Positions 25,985-36,696 of a stretch of DNA of 64,000 nt are shown in pieces; position 1 is the first letter of the stretch, and every line of letters begins with the position of its first letter. The stretch covers positions 7,398-71,397 of the forward strand of contig NZ_BMGT01000005.1 of the NCBI RefSeq assembly GCF_014640335.1, in the 5' to 3' direction. This DNA comes from Edaphobacter dinghuensis. GTDB taxonomy: Bacteria > Acidobacteriota > Terriglobia > Terriglobales > Acidobacteriaceae. Below the pieces are notes generated by a model that saw nothing but the letters and a program-made list of their open reading frames with translations, made no database searches and was not told the DNA's origin. Both the position numbers and the translations under genes were made by a program.

Positions 25985-28627
25985 CTATTCGGTGCGAAGG
26001 GCTTGCATTGGATCAATGGAAGCCGCACGTCGTATTGGTGTCAGCGCAGCCAGTAACCCAATTGTGGCAAGCAGAGCTACCAGCGCTACGATGACAATGC
26101 CATCGCGTTCAAACTGAATCGAAATGATGTTGCCCACGACGCGATGGATCACGAGAGTCATGAACAGCCCAGTTCCCAAGCCGCTCGCAAGCAATATAGA
26201 GATGCGAGCAAACATCATCTTCGTGATTCCGATACGCGTTGCTCCAAGGGCCATACGCACACCGATATCTCTCGTATGACTGATCACTTCCTGGGTTAGC
26301 AAGCCGTAGATGCCGACAGCCACGAGGAGAACTGCGATGCAGGCGAAGATTCCAAATACCCAACTCTCCATCCGGTTGCTGACCAGAGCATCGCTAAGCA
26401 ACTCGTCCATCGTTTCCGGCTGTTGAAATGCGATTGCCGGCCCGACATCACTCAAGGCTTTCTTCAGTTGAGGGATGATACTCAAAGGAGAAACTGCCGT
26501 GCGTACATACAGATAAGGGCTCCACGACCCCGTATTTTTCTGTTCCTCTAAAGACTCCCGCGAAATTGGAAAGTCGATTTCTGGCCGGGCAGGCTCCAGC
26601 GCGTTCTGTCGCGCATCGGCGACAACCCCGACAATCTGAACTTTGCTTCCGTCTCCCTCTCGAAATGCTTGTGTTATGGGATCCAACCCTTTCGGCAAAA
26701 ACTCTTTAACCCAGGCCTGATTCACAATCGCCACTGCCTGCGAATCCGGCGTGTCCTGCGCATTGAAGTTCCGGCCTCTGAGAATTGGAAGCCCGATCGC
26801 AGCATAGTATCCGGATGAAACAGCTCTGCTCTCAGCTGTCCTTTGGATATTCGGTGGATCCGGTGGCTGGCCCACAAGAGGCAGATAAACGGCTCCTCCA
26901 TAACCAAGCAATGCCCCCTGGTCGCTGAAACCTGCCGCAGTCACGCCTGGAATTTCCCGCACCCGCTCTTCCAAGGGCATGAGCAACTGGCGCACCGAAT
27001 CTCGCCCCTTCGCGGCATAATCGCCGGAGGGAATATTGATTTCCAGCGCCAGCAAATTGTTCGAATTGAATCCAACGTCAGCGCTCAACATGCGATGCAA
27101 GGCAAGCAGAAGCATGCCGGAGAAAACCAGCAAAACCAGCGATAACGAGACTTGTGCAACCACAAATCCTGCACGCATCCTGTGCTGCTGCCCTGTAGTG
27201 CCAGACGTGATGCCAGACTTAAGGGCCTTGTTGGGATTGGATTGGGCGGCGTGCCAGGCCGGAGCAAGTCCGGCCCCAATGCTGGAGAGGACGCTGACGC
27301 CTAGAGTGACGGCAATCACTTCGAGATTCAACGTGATATTTGCACCGCGCATAAAGGCATGGATCAGGAATGCCTTCATGGCTGCGAGTAAACTTGCGGC
27401 GAGTAGAATTCCAGCACATGCGCCCATCGCTCCGAGCAGGGTATTCTCCACCAGCAGTTGACGAATCAGCCTGCTTCGAGCCGCGCCTATTGCGACCCGC
27501 AAGGCCATTTCTCGTTCGCGTGCGACTCCACGCGCGAGCAAAAGTCCGGCTACGTTCGCGCATGCAATCAGTAGCACTGACAAAACTGCGCCCAGCATCA
27601 GCCATATCTCGGACAATTCATCACGGCCACGCAGGGTCGTAGAGATAGGAACCAGTTTTGCGGTACGTCCCGTGTCCGAATCAGGCTTTTCTTTCCCAAT
27701 CTCCTGCATCACATGCGTCATATCGGCACTGGCCTGCTGCAGAGAGACTCCTGGCTTCATGCGGCCAAAAGTTATTAGCCAGTGAGTCCGCCATTCCCCG
27801 ACGAAGTTCGATCGGACGTGCATCGGAATGTAAATCAGGTTTGGTTTTCCATATGGAAAACGAAAGCCTGCGGGCATCACTCCGATCACCTGATATGGTT
27901 CGCCGTCGAGATTCACAACTTTACCGATGACATCGTGATCAGCATTGAAAGACTGACGCCACACTTCATAGCTCAGGACGACGACATTGTTTTTCCCTGG
28001 TTGATCCTCGCCGGGAGCAAATGTTCTGCCCAGGAGTGGGCGTACTCCGAAGACATCGAAAAAGTTATCCGTCCCCTGATCGACATTCAAATAACGAGTC
28101 TGGTCCCCGGCTTTCAAGGTCATGCCCCAGAAATCCTCGTAGGCCGCAAAAGCTTCAAAGCTCGAGTTCAACTTGCGCATCTCGAGATATCCTGGCCAAG
28201 AGGACATTTGCCAGTCGCCGGAAGGAGAATACGTTGGAACACTCACAATGCGATTCACATCGCTGTAAGGCAATGGGCGCAGAACAACAGCGTCGATCAC
28301 GCTGAATATTGCGGCCGTCGCCCCAATTCCGAGCGCTAGAGTCAATACCGCCGCGACCGTGAACCCCGGTGATTTCCATAGCTGTCGAAAGGCAAATCTT
28401 GTGTCGGCCCAGATGCTTTCGAGCGTCGGCCATTGCCAGACTTCGCGGCTACGCTGCTCGATCAGTGTTGCGTTGCCGAATTCGCGGTGGGCAACGCGTT
28501 CCGCCTGCTCGCGCGTCATGCCGCGATTCATCAGATCGGTAATCTTCTCTTCGAAGTGCTCTCTTATTGACTCGGAGAGCTCGTCATAACGGCGACGGCG
28601 AGACAACAGTTGCTTGATCGAGTTCAT
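25985..28627 (-). CDS. ADOP-family permease, operon position 4
   Basis: 880 residues from ATG 28627 (GGAG just upstream); an in-frame extension to 28708 overlaps the preceding gene and is rejected. The leader is RRYDELSESIREHFEEKITD, with Phe in place of the usual Leu. The first helix is VAAVLTLALGIGATAAIFSV, the mid helix set contains VLLIACANVAGLLLARG, and the end is SIDPMQALRTE. The first periplasmic domain has the usual VVVLSYEVWRQSF and GVMPAGFRFPYG strands. It starts 10 bp after the previous stop and ends 10 bp before the next start, so spacing is uniform across the operon. It should sit in the inner membrane with two large periplasmic domains. Confidence 0.9.
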   Translation of the reverse strand: MNSIKQLLSRRRRYDELSESIREHFEEKITDLMNRGMTREQAERVAHREFGNATLIEQRSREVWQWPTLESIWADTRFAFRQLWKSPGFTVAAVLTLALGIGATAAIFSVIDAVVLRPLPYSDVNRIVSVPTYSPSGDWQMSSWPGYLEMRKLNSSFEAFAAYEDFWGMTLKAGDQTRYLNVDQGTDNFFDVFGVRPLLGRTFAPGEDQPGKNNVVVLSYEVWRQSFNADHDVIGKVVNLDGEPYQVIGVMPAGFRFPYGKPNLIYIPMHVRSNFVGEWRTHWLITFGRMKPGVSLQQASADMTHVMQEIGKEKPDSDTGRTAKLVPISTTLRGRDELSEIWLMLGAVLSVLLIACANVAGLLLARGVAREREMALRVAIGAARSRLIRQLLVENTLLGAMGACAGILLAASLLAAMKAFLIHAFMRGANITLNLEVIAVTLGVSVLSSIGAGLAPAWHAAQSNPNKALKSGITSGTTGQQHRMRAGFVVAQVSLSLVLLVFSGMLLLALHRMLSADVGFNSNNLLALEINIPSGDYAAKGRDSVRQLLMPLEERVREIPGVTAAGFSDQGALLGYGGAVYLPLVGQPPDPPNIQRTAESRAVSSGYYAAIGLPILRGRNFNAQDTPDSQAVAIVNQAWVKEFLPKGLDPITQAFREGDGSKVQIVGVVADARQNALEPARPEIDFPISRESLEEQKNTGSWSPYLYVRTAVSPLSIIPQLKKALSDVGPAIAFQQPETMDELLSDALVSNRMESWVFGIFACIAVLLVAVGIYGLLTQEVISHTRDIGVRMALGATRIGITKMMFARISILLASGLGTGLFMTLVIHRVVGNIISIQFERDGIVIVALVALLATIGLLAALTPIRRAASIDPMQALRTE

Positions 28628-28637
28628 GAAAAATCTC

Positions 28638-31313
28638 CTATTCAGACCGGAGCGCTCGCATTGGGTCAATGGAAGAAGCACGGTACGCTGGAAAATAGCA
28701 GGCGGCAAGGGTGACTACCATGAGCAATGTGCTCACTGCCAACAGCGTTAGGGGGTCGTAAGACCGAACGCCGTACAGCACCGGGGTTTTTGCAAGGTAG
28801 ACGCTTTGCAATAAATGAGTCAGGGCGAGGGCGGCGGATATTCCGATGCTGACTCCAATAAGAGCAAGTTGTGCGCCACGTTTTAGGACATGCAGGAGGA
28901 CTGTTCCGCGTTTGGCGCCCAGCACCATGCGAATAGCCATTTCCTGGGTGCGTTGGCTGACGAGATACGAGATCACTCCGTACAGCCCGATACTGGCAAG
29001 CAGTAGTGCAAGGCCGGAAAAAACACCCAGGAGAGCCAGGAAGAACTGCCGTGCCGCAAGTGTTGTTTCAATGAACTGCGTCATGGTTTCAGGTGAGTAT
29101 GCGACCTGTTCGTGATTCATTTGACGTAATGCGCGCTGAATCTCTGGAAAAATCAGATCGGCTTTATCGGCGCGAACGACGAGATCGGTAACAATACCTG
29201 TCGGGGAAATCAGATCGTCCCCAACCATCTGGGCGGTCGGCAAATAGATTTGGGAGCGCAGCGAATAGCTTGCGTCATTATCCAGTCCCCACTGCATGAC
29301 GTGTCCCACGACCCCTACGATCAGAATTTTTTTGTCGGACCCGTCGAAATTGAGTTGTTTCCCGACGGGATCGCTGTTGCCGAAGTATTGCTTTGCAAGC
29401 GATTCATCAATGACTGCTACCAAAGGGGAGTTAGCCCGGTCTGCATCGTTAAAGAAGCGGCCGTGCAAGAGCGAAATGTGCATCACTCGGAGATAATCAG
29501 GCTCAACGATGTAGCGAAGAGCCCAGTGCATGTCATTTGCGTATGTCGGCCGGGATTCATTATCCAACCAAAACAGCTGTTCATCATCATTGCCGGTCAT
29601 GGGGAGTGAACCCCAGGAAGATGAAACCGCCTGAACGCCATGTACTTGTTTAATGTGGCGATCAACTTCACGAAGGTAGGTTTGTACTTCTCTGGTAGCA
29701 GCAGTTGGAGAATAGGGTACGGACAAGCTGAAAGTAAGAACTCCATTCGAATCGAAGCCGGGCTTACTGCGCGATAGCGTAACCAAACTGCGGATCATGA
29801 GGCCGGTAGCTACCAGCAATATAAGAGCGGCGGAAATTTCAAAAATCACCAGCGCATCCTGCGTCCTATGGCGCGCCCCGCTGGTACCCCTGCCATGTTC
29901 TTTCATCGCAGCTTGCGGTTGCTGTGTTGCAAGCTTCCATGCGGGTAGCAATCCGAAAATAATTCCTGTAGCGACAGAAACAACGACTGTCATGCCAAGT
30001 GCGAGCAGACTGAGATGAATTTCCGAAGTCCGAGGGAGCGCAGCAGGAACAAGTTTCACCGTGATGCGTGTCCCCCATGCTGCAAACAGGAGGCCAATGG
30101 TCCCGCCGGCAATAGACAACAGGGTGCTTTCAGTGAGTAACTGTCGAATGATTCGAGTACGGTTAGCTCCCAGTGAGAGGCGAACAGCAAATTCGTGCGC
30201 TCGTATATTTGCGCGGGCAAGTAGCAAGTTGGCCACATTGATGCAGGCGATGAGAAGAACAAATCCAACTGCGCCAAGCAGAGCCAGCAGAACAGGCTGT
30301 ACGTCGCCTACAATTTTGCGGCGTAAAGAAGTGAGGCTGGCAGAAATATCATGGTCCTCATTCGGGTATGCGGCAGAAAGCTGTGTTGAAACAGCATTCA
30401 TGTTTTCCTGCGCCTGCGCAATCGTTATGCCATGGAGGAGACGTGCAACCCCATGAATGCCTAGCCCTGCACTGCGAGCATTTAATGGTGCTTTCCATTG
30501 TCCAATCGGCAAATAGACATCCCCTGGCTTAAATGTGGAGAACGCGAGATCGAAATTCGCCGGAACTACGCCGACGATGGTAAAGTCTTTCCCCCCGAGG
30601 GCAATAGTTTTACCGATTGCGTTGGGTGCTGACCCAAATTTGCGAGCCCATAATCCCTCACTGATCAGGGCTATCGCACCTCGGTTAGGCTCATCCTCGC
30701 CTGTTGTGAACAACCTACCCGTAGTGGGCTTTACTCCAAGCAGAGAAAAGAAGTCCGAAGATACATAGTCACCGTGAATGCGCTCCGCCTGACCTAATCC
30801 GGTCAATAGAAAACCCGTATGACGAAAGATAGCCAAGGCCGAAAAACAGTGGTTGTCCTTTTGCCAGTCACGGAAGTTGGGGTATGAGATGGAGCCATCC
30901 TTGAAATTCGGCTTGCTGGCGTCCACGGCAACCAGTTCGTCTGGTTGTGGCAAAGCAATCGGGTGCAGAAGCACGGTGTCCACGATTGAGAACAAGGCGG
31001 TGTTGATTCCAATGCCGAGTGCGAGAGTGAGAAGTGCCGTTATCGTGAATGCTGGCGACTTGCAAAGCTGACGGATGCCATATTTCACGTCTGCCCAAAA
31101 TGATTCGAGCGTTGGCCACTGCCAGACTTCGCGGCTACGCTCTTCGATCCGCGTCACATTGCCGAACTCGCGTCGGGAGGTTCGTTCAGCTTCTTCTCGC
31201 GTCATGCCGCGATCCATTAGGTCGGCAATTTTTTCGTTGAGATGTTCGCGAATCGATTCAGACAGCTCATCGTAACGACGGCCGCGAAAGAACAATTGTT
31301 TGATCCAGTTCAT
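28638..31313 (-). CDS. ADOP-family permease, operon position 3
   Basis: 891 residues. The leader is RRYDELSESIREHLNEKIAD, then WQWPTLESFWADVKYGIRQL, first helix ITALLTLALGIGINTALFSI, mid helix set with VLLIACINVANLLLARAN, and C-terminal SIDPMRALRSE. The periplasmic strands NFDLAFSTFKPGDVYLP and GRFFNDADRANSPLVAVID fit the MacB-type fold. It begins 9 bp after the previous stop. The sequence is clearly diverged from its neighbours in the periplasmic parts while the leader is strongly conserved, so the array is old but the leader is under common constraint or conversion. Confidence 0.9.
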   Translation of the reverse strand: MNWIKQLFFRGRRYDELSESIREHLNEKIADLMDRGMTREEAERTSRREFGNVTRIEERSREVWQWPTLESFWADVKYGIRQLCKSPAFTITALLTLALGIGINTALFSIVDTVLLHPIALPQPDELVAVDASKPNFKDGSISYPNFRDWQKDNHCFSALAIFRHTGFLLTGLGQAERIHGDYVSSDFFSLLGVKPTTGRLFTTGEDEPNRGAIALISEGLWARKFGSAPNAIGKTIALGGKDFTIVGVVPANFDLAFSTFKPGDVYLPIGQWKAPLNARSAGLGIHGVARLLHGITIAQAQENMNAVSTQLSAAYPNEDHDISASLTSLRRKIVGDVQPVLLALLGAVGFVLLIACINVANLLLARANIRAHEFAVRLSLGANRTRIIRQLLTESTLLSIAGGTIGLLFAAWGTRITVKLVPAALPRTSEIHLSLLALGMTVVVSVATGIIFGLLPAWKLATQQPQAAMKEHGRGTSGARHRTQDALVIFEISAALILLVATGLMIRSLVTLSRSKPGFDSNGVLTFSLSVPYSPTAATREVQTYLREVDRHIKQVHGVQAVSSSWGSLPMTGNDDEQLFWLDNESRPTYANDMHWALRYIVEPDYLRVMHISLLHGRFFNDADRANSPLVAVIDESLAKQYFGNSDPVGKQLNFDGSDKKILIVGVVGHVMQWGLDNDASYSLRSQIYLPTAQMVGDDLISPTGIVTDLVVRADKADLIFPEIQRALRQMNHEQVAYSPETMTQFIETTLAARQFFLALLGVFSGLALLLASIGLYGVISYLVSQRTQEMAIRMVLGAKRGTVLLHVLKRGAQLALIGVSIGISAALALTHLLQSVYLAKTPVLYGVRSYDPLTLLAVSTLLMVVTLAACYFPAYRASSIDPMRALRSE

Positions 31314-31322
31314 TCTGAACTC

Positions 31323-34004
31323 CTATTCAGACCGCAGGGCTAGAGCGGGATCAACTTCCGCTGCACGGCGTGATGGCAAATAGCATGCAAGCAGAGCGGC
31401 TATCATCACGGCACAAGTGATTGCGATGTACGTCATCGGATCGTGAGCACTAACGCCGTAGAGAAGTGCGGACATGAAACGCATCGTTGCCAACGAGATC
31501 ACCAAGCCAATCGTGATCCCAGCAACAGTGAGCCACATGCCTTGTCGTACAAACGCCCCTACCACCGCACTACGCTGTGCGCCGAGAGCCATCCGAATTC
31601 CAATTTCGCGAGTTCGTTGAGACACGGAATATGCAATCACCCCATATATTCCAATGGTTCCGAGGACGAGAGCTATTCCTCCAGAGACGCAGAGCATCAG
31701 AAGCGTAAAAGTTGTTCGGGCCATCGATTGCGCGTAGAGGTCGCCCAGTGTTTCACTGTTCGCCAGCGGCACATTTGGATCGACCATTGCTACTTGTTGC
31801 TCGATAGCTTTCATCAAAGATTGCGTCCCCGCAAGCTGACTTCGCACCACAAAAACTGTGGCGCGACGTAGCCATTGCTTTTGACCATCGAAATTGTCCA
31901 TCATGAGGGGCCAGTACACCATTGACGGAGCAGGTTTCTCGACGCCGTCATAATGAACATCTTCAGAAACGCCGATGATTTCTCGCCATGTGTCGGTGCT
32001 CGTTACGCGTATTCTTTGACCTAATGCGTCTTGAGGCCGATGCCAGTATTCGCTGGCGAAACTCTTCGAGACGACGACAACCGGCCTCTTCTCGTAGATG
32101 TCGGTCCATGTGAAATCCCGACCAGCGAGCAACTGTGTGCCGAGTGTCGAAAAGAATCCTGGCGCTATGAAGTTGAACCGTCTTGAAGGAGGTATCTCAT
32201 TGCCTTCATAAGTGTGATTCTGTACAAAGACAGGATTGTTGAAGCTGTTGCTGTCCATCGGCACGGCAGAGCCACTGCTCACCGAAGCAACGCTCGGAAT
32301 CGAGCTAATCTTTTGTCTAGTCGCCTCGTCCATGCGGATCACAAGCTCCGGAGAGCTATCCGGGATCTGAGTCTCCGGGATATAGAAGCCGAATGTCTGG
32401 ACAGTTTCAGGGGAAGTGAATCCGGGCAATACATGCATCATCGCCTGAAATGTACGAATCATAAGTCCCGAACAAACCAGCAGGATTACCGAAAGGGCAA
32501 CCTGAAGCATGACGAGTGCTTTGCGTGTGCGTTGCCCTTTTCTGCCCTCGCCTACCCCGCGGCCTCCCTCTCGAAGATTGCTTATGAGGTGTGGGCTTGT
32601 GTTTTTAAGAATCGGAACACAGGCAATCAGAATGCTGGTAGTCACTGCAACGGTTACGGTAAACAACAACACAGATGGCGTGACGCTAATATCTCGGATG
32701 CGCGGGATGTTCGCGGCTCCAAGTCTCACAATAACGCGCATCGATCCCAATGCTAGTAGCAGTCCAATCAGGCTTCCCGTAAGCCCGAGCAGCATACTCT
32801 CGAGGAGAATGTCGGCGGAAACCCCTTTCCTCGCTGCTCCGATGGCATAGCGAATGGTAAATTCATGATGCCTGCCTTCGACGCGAACAAGCAGGAGATT
32901 CGCAACATTTGCGCAGGCCACCAAAAGCACCAGAATGGTCGAGGCCAGCAGAATCCAGAGAGCATTCTGGACATTGCCGACCAGTTCCCCCTTTAAGGGC
33001 ATCAGGCTCGGCGCAAGGTGCATTGACTGAAAGAAGCTGGCACTCACGCCCTCTGGCGGCGGGAATGTCCGTATTACCACAGGAAGCAGGCGCTCGAGAT
33101 CAGTACCGGCTTGTTGCACACTGACCCCTGGTTTCAGCCTTGCTATAGCGTGCGCGTTAAAACTTCCGAGGGCTGTAGTGGCACGATCCCACCGCATCGG
33201 GAGTATCAACGAGGGATCTTTCTGATCTAGGAAATGGAAGCGTTGGGGAAGAACGCCGATTATTTCCATGGGTGTGCCGCCCACCGTAATCGAGTTGCCG
33301 ATGACCGATGATGCTCCGCCGAATCGTTGCTGCCAATATGGATATGTGAGTATCACAGTCCTTGCAGCTCCCGGCGAGTCATCGTGTCGAGTAAACAACC
33401 GTCCCCGTACCGGACTAACTCCCAGGAGTGGCAAGGTGCCATCTGTGACATCCAAAACACGCACGTGTTCCGGTGCTCCGGCACCAGTTACGTCAAGCTC
33501 ATCATTGTTATAGGCACCGATGTCCACGAGTGTCGTATTTTGCTCGCGATAGACAAAGTAGATCGAGGGATCGATGCCCATCTTCTTAAAGCCCGCTTGC
33601 TGCGATGAGTGATCCACAGCAATCAGTCGGTCGGGATCGGGATAGGACAAGGGCTTGAGCAATACGCCGTTCACGACGCTGAAGATCACGGTATTTGCGC
33701 CGACTGCAACCGCGAGAGTGATCAGGGCGATTGTCGTGAATAGAGGTGCTCGCCTCAGTCGCCGCAACGCATATTTCGTATTCGCCAACAGAGATTCCAG
33801 CTTTGGCCACTGCCATACTTCGCGGCTACGCTGCTCAATCAATGCCACATTCCCAAACTCGCGGCGGGCTGCGCTTTCGGCTTGTTCCCGAGTCATCCCC
33901 CGATCCATCAGGTCAGCAATCTTTTCGTCGAGGTGTTCGCGGATTGAATCGGACAACTCGCTATAGCGGCGATGGCGAGAGTACTGCGGCCATATCCATT
34001 TCAT
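31323..34004 (-). CDS. ADOP-family permease, operon position 2
   Basis: 893 residues from ATG 34004. The frame stays open back to 34166 but those 54 residues overlap the previous gene's 3' end and are Arg-rich noise. The leader is RRYSELSDSIREHLDEKIAD, with the WQWPKLESLLANTKYALRRL segment, first helix TIALITLAVAVGANTVIFSV, mid helices with VLLVACANVANLLLVRVEG, and C-terminus EVDPALALRSE. The mid-part GVGEGRKGQRTRKALVMLQVALS is the usual linker into the second membrane set. It follows the first permease by 47 bp, wider than the 9-10 bp elsewhere, leaving room for its own ribosome site. Confidence 0.9.
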   Translation of the reverse strand: MKWIWPQYSRHRRYSELSDSIREHLDEKIADLMDRGMTREQAESAARREFGNVALIEQRSREVWQWPKLESLLANTKYALRRLRRAPLFTTIALITLAVAVGANTVIFSVVNGVLLKPLSYPDPDRLIAVDHSSQQAGFKKMGIDPSIYFVYREQNTTLVDIGAYNNDELDVTGAGAPEHVRVLDVTDGTLPLLGVSPVRGRLFTRHDDSPGAARTVILTYPYWQQRFGGASSVIGNSITVGGTPMEIIGVLPQRFHFLDQKDPSLILPMRWDRATTALGSFNAHAIARLKPGVSVQQAGTDLERLLPVVIRTFPPPEGVSASFFQSMHLAPSLMPLKGELVGNVQNALWILLASTILVLLVACANVANLLLVRVEGRHHEFTIRYAIGAARKGVSADILLESMLLGLTGSLIGLLLALGSMRVIVRLGAANIPRIRDISVTPSVLLFTVTVAVTTSILIACVPILKNTSPHLISNLREGGRGVGEGRKGQRTRKALVMLQVALSVILLVCSGLMIRTFQAMMHVLPGFTSPETVQTFGFYIPETQIPDSSPELVIRMDEATRQKISSIPSVASVSSGSAVPMDSNSFNNPVFVQNHTYEGNEIPPSRRFNFIAPGFFSTLGTQLLAGRDFTWTDIYEKRPVVVVSKSFASEYWHRPQDALGQRIRVTSTDTWREIIGVSEDVHYDGVEKPAPSMVYWPLMMDNFDGQKQWLRRATVFVVRSQLAGTQSLMKAIEQQVAMVDPNVPLANSETLGDLYAQSMARTTFTLLMLCVSGGIALVLGTIGIYGVIAYSVSQRTREIGIRMALGAQRSAVVGAFVRQGMWLTVAGITIGLVISLATMRFMSALLYGVSAHDPMTYIAITCAVMIAALLACYLPSRRAAEVDPALALRSE

Positions 34005-34051
34005 CCTGATACTCCAGTTCCTAAAACGAAGGTATGGGCATGTCTTCTCTG

Positions 34052-36688
34052 TTATTCCTCTCTGAGCAGGCGTGCCGGGTCGATTCTGAGCGCTCGCCTG
34101 GCAGGTAGTCCTGTTGCCAGCACGCCGAGCAGAGCCATGGTCACGAACACGCCTCCAAGCACCCATGGATCGTGCGGAGTCGCCTCGTACACGACCTGGG
34201 CGAGAAGATGGCTCGCAAGAATTCCGATGAGCAGGCCCGAGACGGACCCTGAAAGGAGAAGGATGAAGGGGCGCCCGAGCGCCGGCCCGAGCAAATCTAC
34301 ATGATTTGCGCCCAGGGCGACCCGGATGCCAAGCTCTTTCATACGTTTTGAGACACTGTATGAAGCCATGCCAAAGATGCCAGTAAGTGCGAGCATGGCA
34401 GCCAACAATCCCATGATCCCGAGTGCACCGGTGGCTGCCTTCGCTGGAAACAAAGCGAGATCGAGTGCATCCGGCCAGCTATGCAATGTGAGTGGAAGGT
34501 TCGGATCAATAGCGTCGAGCGCGTGATAGAGAGCATTGCTGATTTCGCTCGAGGCAAGTGGTGAACGCACCACGAGCACGGTGCCGTTATTGTTGATTTC
34601 CTGTGTGAAGGGAAAAAAGACCGCTGGCTGCGGGTCTTCGGTCAGCGACTGATATTTGCCGTCTTCGACGACACCGATGACTTCCTTCGGCTGAGTTCCT
34701 CGAAAGAGAAGAAAGTGCTGTCCCACGGCGGGCGCGTTTCCAAACAGCATATGGGCGAAGGTTGCGTTGACCACTGCTACCTGAGGAGAATTGGCGTTGT
34801 CGCTCCAGTTGATAGCTCGGCCGGCAAGCAAGCGAGTTCCAGCGGCGTCGAGATAACCCGGGGAGATGGCGAAGTTGTGAGCGTCGAAGGCCTCCTTGCG
34901 AAAATCTGTTGTGCCGGCTCGAAAAATCCCCTCACCCCCGCAACAACTCTTTCCGAGGATCGTCCGGTCGATCATTCCTACGGCTGACACACCGGGCAAT
35001 TGAGCCACCGTCTCCAACATGCGTTTTTGCATCGGCAGGAATTGATCCGGAGGGTACCCGGCCATCGTCAGGTCGGTCTCGGCCAGCATCACTCCTTGCG
35101 GCTGGAAGCCGAATGGAGCATGCAGAGACCGCACCATGCCGCGCAGCGCTACAAAGGAAGCCGTGACCAGCAGAGTACAAAGAACGATCTGAATGCCAAG
35201 CAGAAGGTCGCGAAGGGCAAGCCGGCGAAATATGGGTGTCGCCGTCATGCCGCCCTTCATGGCCTGGGCGGCATCGGTTCGCCAGATCATCCGCGCTGGT
35301 AACAATCCAAACAAAACGCCGCTCGCGAGAGAAAGCAGAAACGCGGCCATGTAGACCGTTGTATCGGGATGAACCAACACATGGAACGGCATGTCCTGAA
35401 AGGGCTGCCATCGACTCAGCCCACGCAACAACTGACTGGCAAAGATTGCTCCTGCCAGACCTCCGAAAAGCGAGATGAGCACCGCTTCCAGCAGAAGACC
35501 CCGCAAAATGCTCCAGTGGCTGGAACCAACGGCCAAACGGATCGCCAGTTCGCGTCCGCGGTCCGTCGCGCGCGCAGTAAAAATGCTGCCCAGGTTAGCG
35601 CACGCCGCCAGAAGTACCAGTCCTGCCAGCAGCATGATGCCTTTGAGAAATCCGCGGATGGGATCTCCCCAGGAATCGCCCATCAATCCGGGTTTCACCA
35701 GTCTGGCTGTTATTCCATAATCTGAGGTGGGGTATTGCTCGGCCAGACGACGCGAGATGACGGTTAAATCATCCGTTGCCTGTTGACGCGTGACTCCTGG
35801 CTTCAACCGCCCGAGAATCCAGGGATTATGGGATGCCCGGTTCACGAGGTAGTTGGTATTCATTCCGATCCCGGGCGCACTCGTAATGGGGATCCAGAAG
35901 TCGGGCCAGTAGAGCAGCTCCGTGCCATGAAAATCGGGCTGAGCGATGCCGATCACGGTCAAGGGATGCTTATTGACATCGATCGTCTTGCCGACGATGC
36001 CGGGATCACCGTTAAAACGCCGCTGCCAGAATTCATGACTGAGAACCACGTAGGGAGCGGAGTTGATGCCATGCTCGTCACTCGCGTGTAGGAATCTTCC
36101 AAGCTCGGGCTGCACGCCGAGCAGATCGAAATAGTTGCCGGAGACAAAGTAGCCGAAGTTTTTCGTCGTCGTATTGCCCGCAGTGATTGCCGCACTGGTC
36201 GTGTCGTATGCCGCCATGCCGCTGAATGTGTTGTTGCGGTCGCGATAGTCCACATAGTCGGGATAAGACTGGTAGTGGGAATTGTGCTGCTGATGCACAA
36301 CGTTCACCAGTTCCTGCGGATCTGAAACATTCAGAGGCCTGAGGATAAGCGCATTCAGGACGCCGAAGACGACAACATTCGCCCCGATCCCAAGGGCTAA
36401 TGTGATGACCGCTGTTGTCGAGAATCCGGGATGCTTGATTAATTGGCGCATCGCATATTTCAGGTCACCCCAGAGCGCGTCAACCCTCGCCCACAGCCAC
36501 ACCTCGCGGCTGCGCTGCTCGATCACCGCCACATTCCCGAACTCAAGACGCGCGGCTCGTTCCGCTTCATCCCGTGTCAGGCCACGGTCCATGAGATCCT
36601 CAATCTTTTCATCGAGGTGTTCGCGGATCGTCTCGGAAAGCTCGTCGTAGCGACGGCGACGAGAGAACAACTGTCGAAGCCAGCCCAT
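34052..36688 (-). CDS. ADOP-family permease, operon position 1
   Basis: 878 residues, starting 8 bp after the padR stop. The leader is RRYDELSETIREHLDEKIED, then VWLWARVDALWGDLKYAMRQL, in which the common WQWPTLE is changed to WLWARVD. The first helix is TTAVITLALGIGANVVVFGV, the mid set has VLLAACANLGSIFTARAT, and it ends RIDPARLLREE. Its first helix set carries a longer cytoplasmic loop (ARATDRGRELAIRLAVGSSH) like the others. As the first structural gene after padR it is expected to be most strongly expressed and to share the padR promoter. Confidence 0.9.
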   Translation of the reverse strand: MGWLRQLFSRRRRYDELSETIREHLDEKIEDLMDRGLTRDEAERAARLEFGNVAVIEQRSREVWLWARVDALWGDLKYAMRQLIKHPGFSTTAVITLALGIGANVVVFGVLNALILRPLNVSDPQELVNVVHQQHNSHYQSYPDYVDYRDRNNTFSGMAAYDTTSAAITAGNTTTKNFGYFVSGNYFDLLGVQPELGRFLHASDEHGINSAPYVVLSHEFWQRRFNGDPGIVGKTIDVNKHPLTVIGIAQPDFHGTELLYWPDFWIPITSAPGIGMNTNYLVNRASHNPWILGRLKPGVTRQQATDDLTVISRRLAEQYPTSDYGITARLVKPGLMGDSWGDPIRGFLKGIMLLAGLVLLAACANLGSIFTARATDRGRELAIRLAVGSSHWSILRGLLLEAVLISLFGGLAGAIFASQLLRGLSRWQPFQDMPFHVLVHPDTTVYMAAFLLSLASGVLFGLLPARMIWRTDAAQAMKGGMTATPIFRRLALRDLLLGIQIVLCTLLVTASFVALRGMVRSLHAPFGFQPQGVMLAETDLTMAGYPPDQFLPMQKRMLETVAQLPGVSAVGMIDRTILGKSCCGGEGIFRAGTTDFRKEAFDAHNFAISPGYLDAAGTRLLAGRAINWSDNANSPQVAVVNATFAHMLFGNAPAVGQHFLLFRGTQPKEVIGVVEDGKYQSLTEDPQPAVFFPFTQEINNNGTVLVVRSPLASSEISNALYHALDAIDPNLPLTLHSWPDALDLALFPAKAATGALGIMGLLAAMLALTGIFGMASYSVSKRMKELGIRVALGANHVDLLGPALGRPFILLLSGSVSGLLIGILASHLLAQVVYEATPHDPWVLGGVFVTMALLGVLATGLPARRALRIDPARLLREE

Positions 36689-36696
36689 AAAGCCTC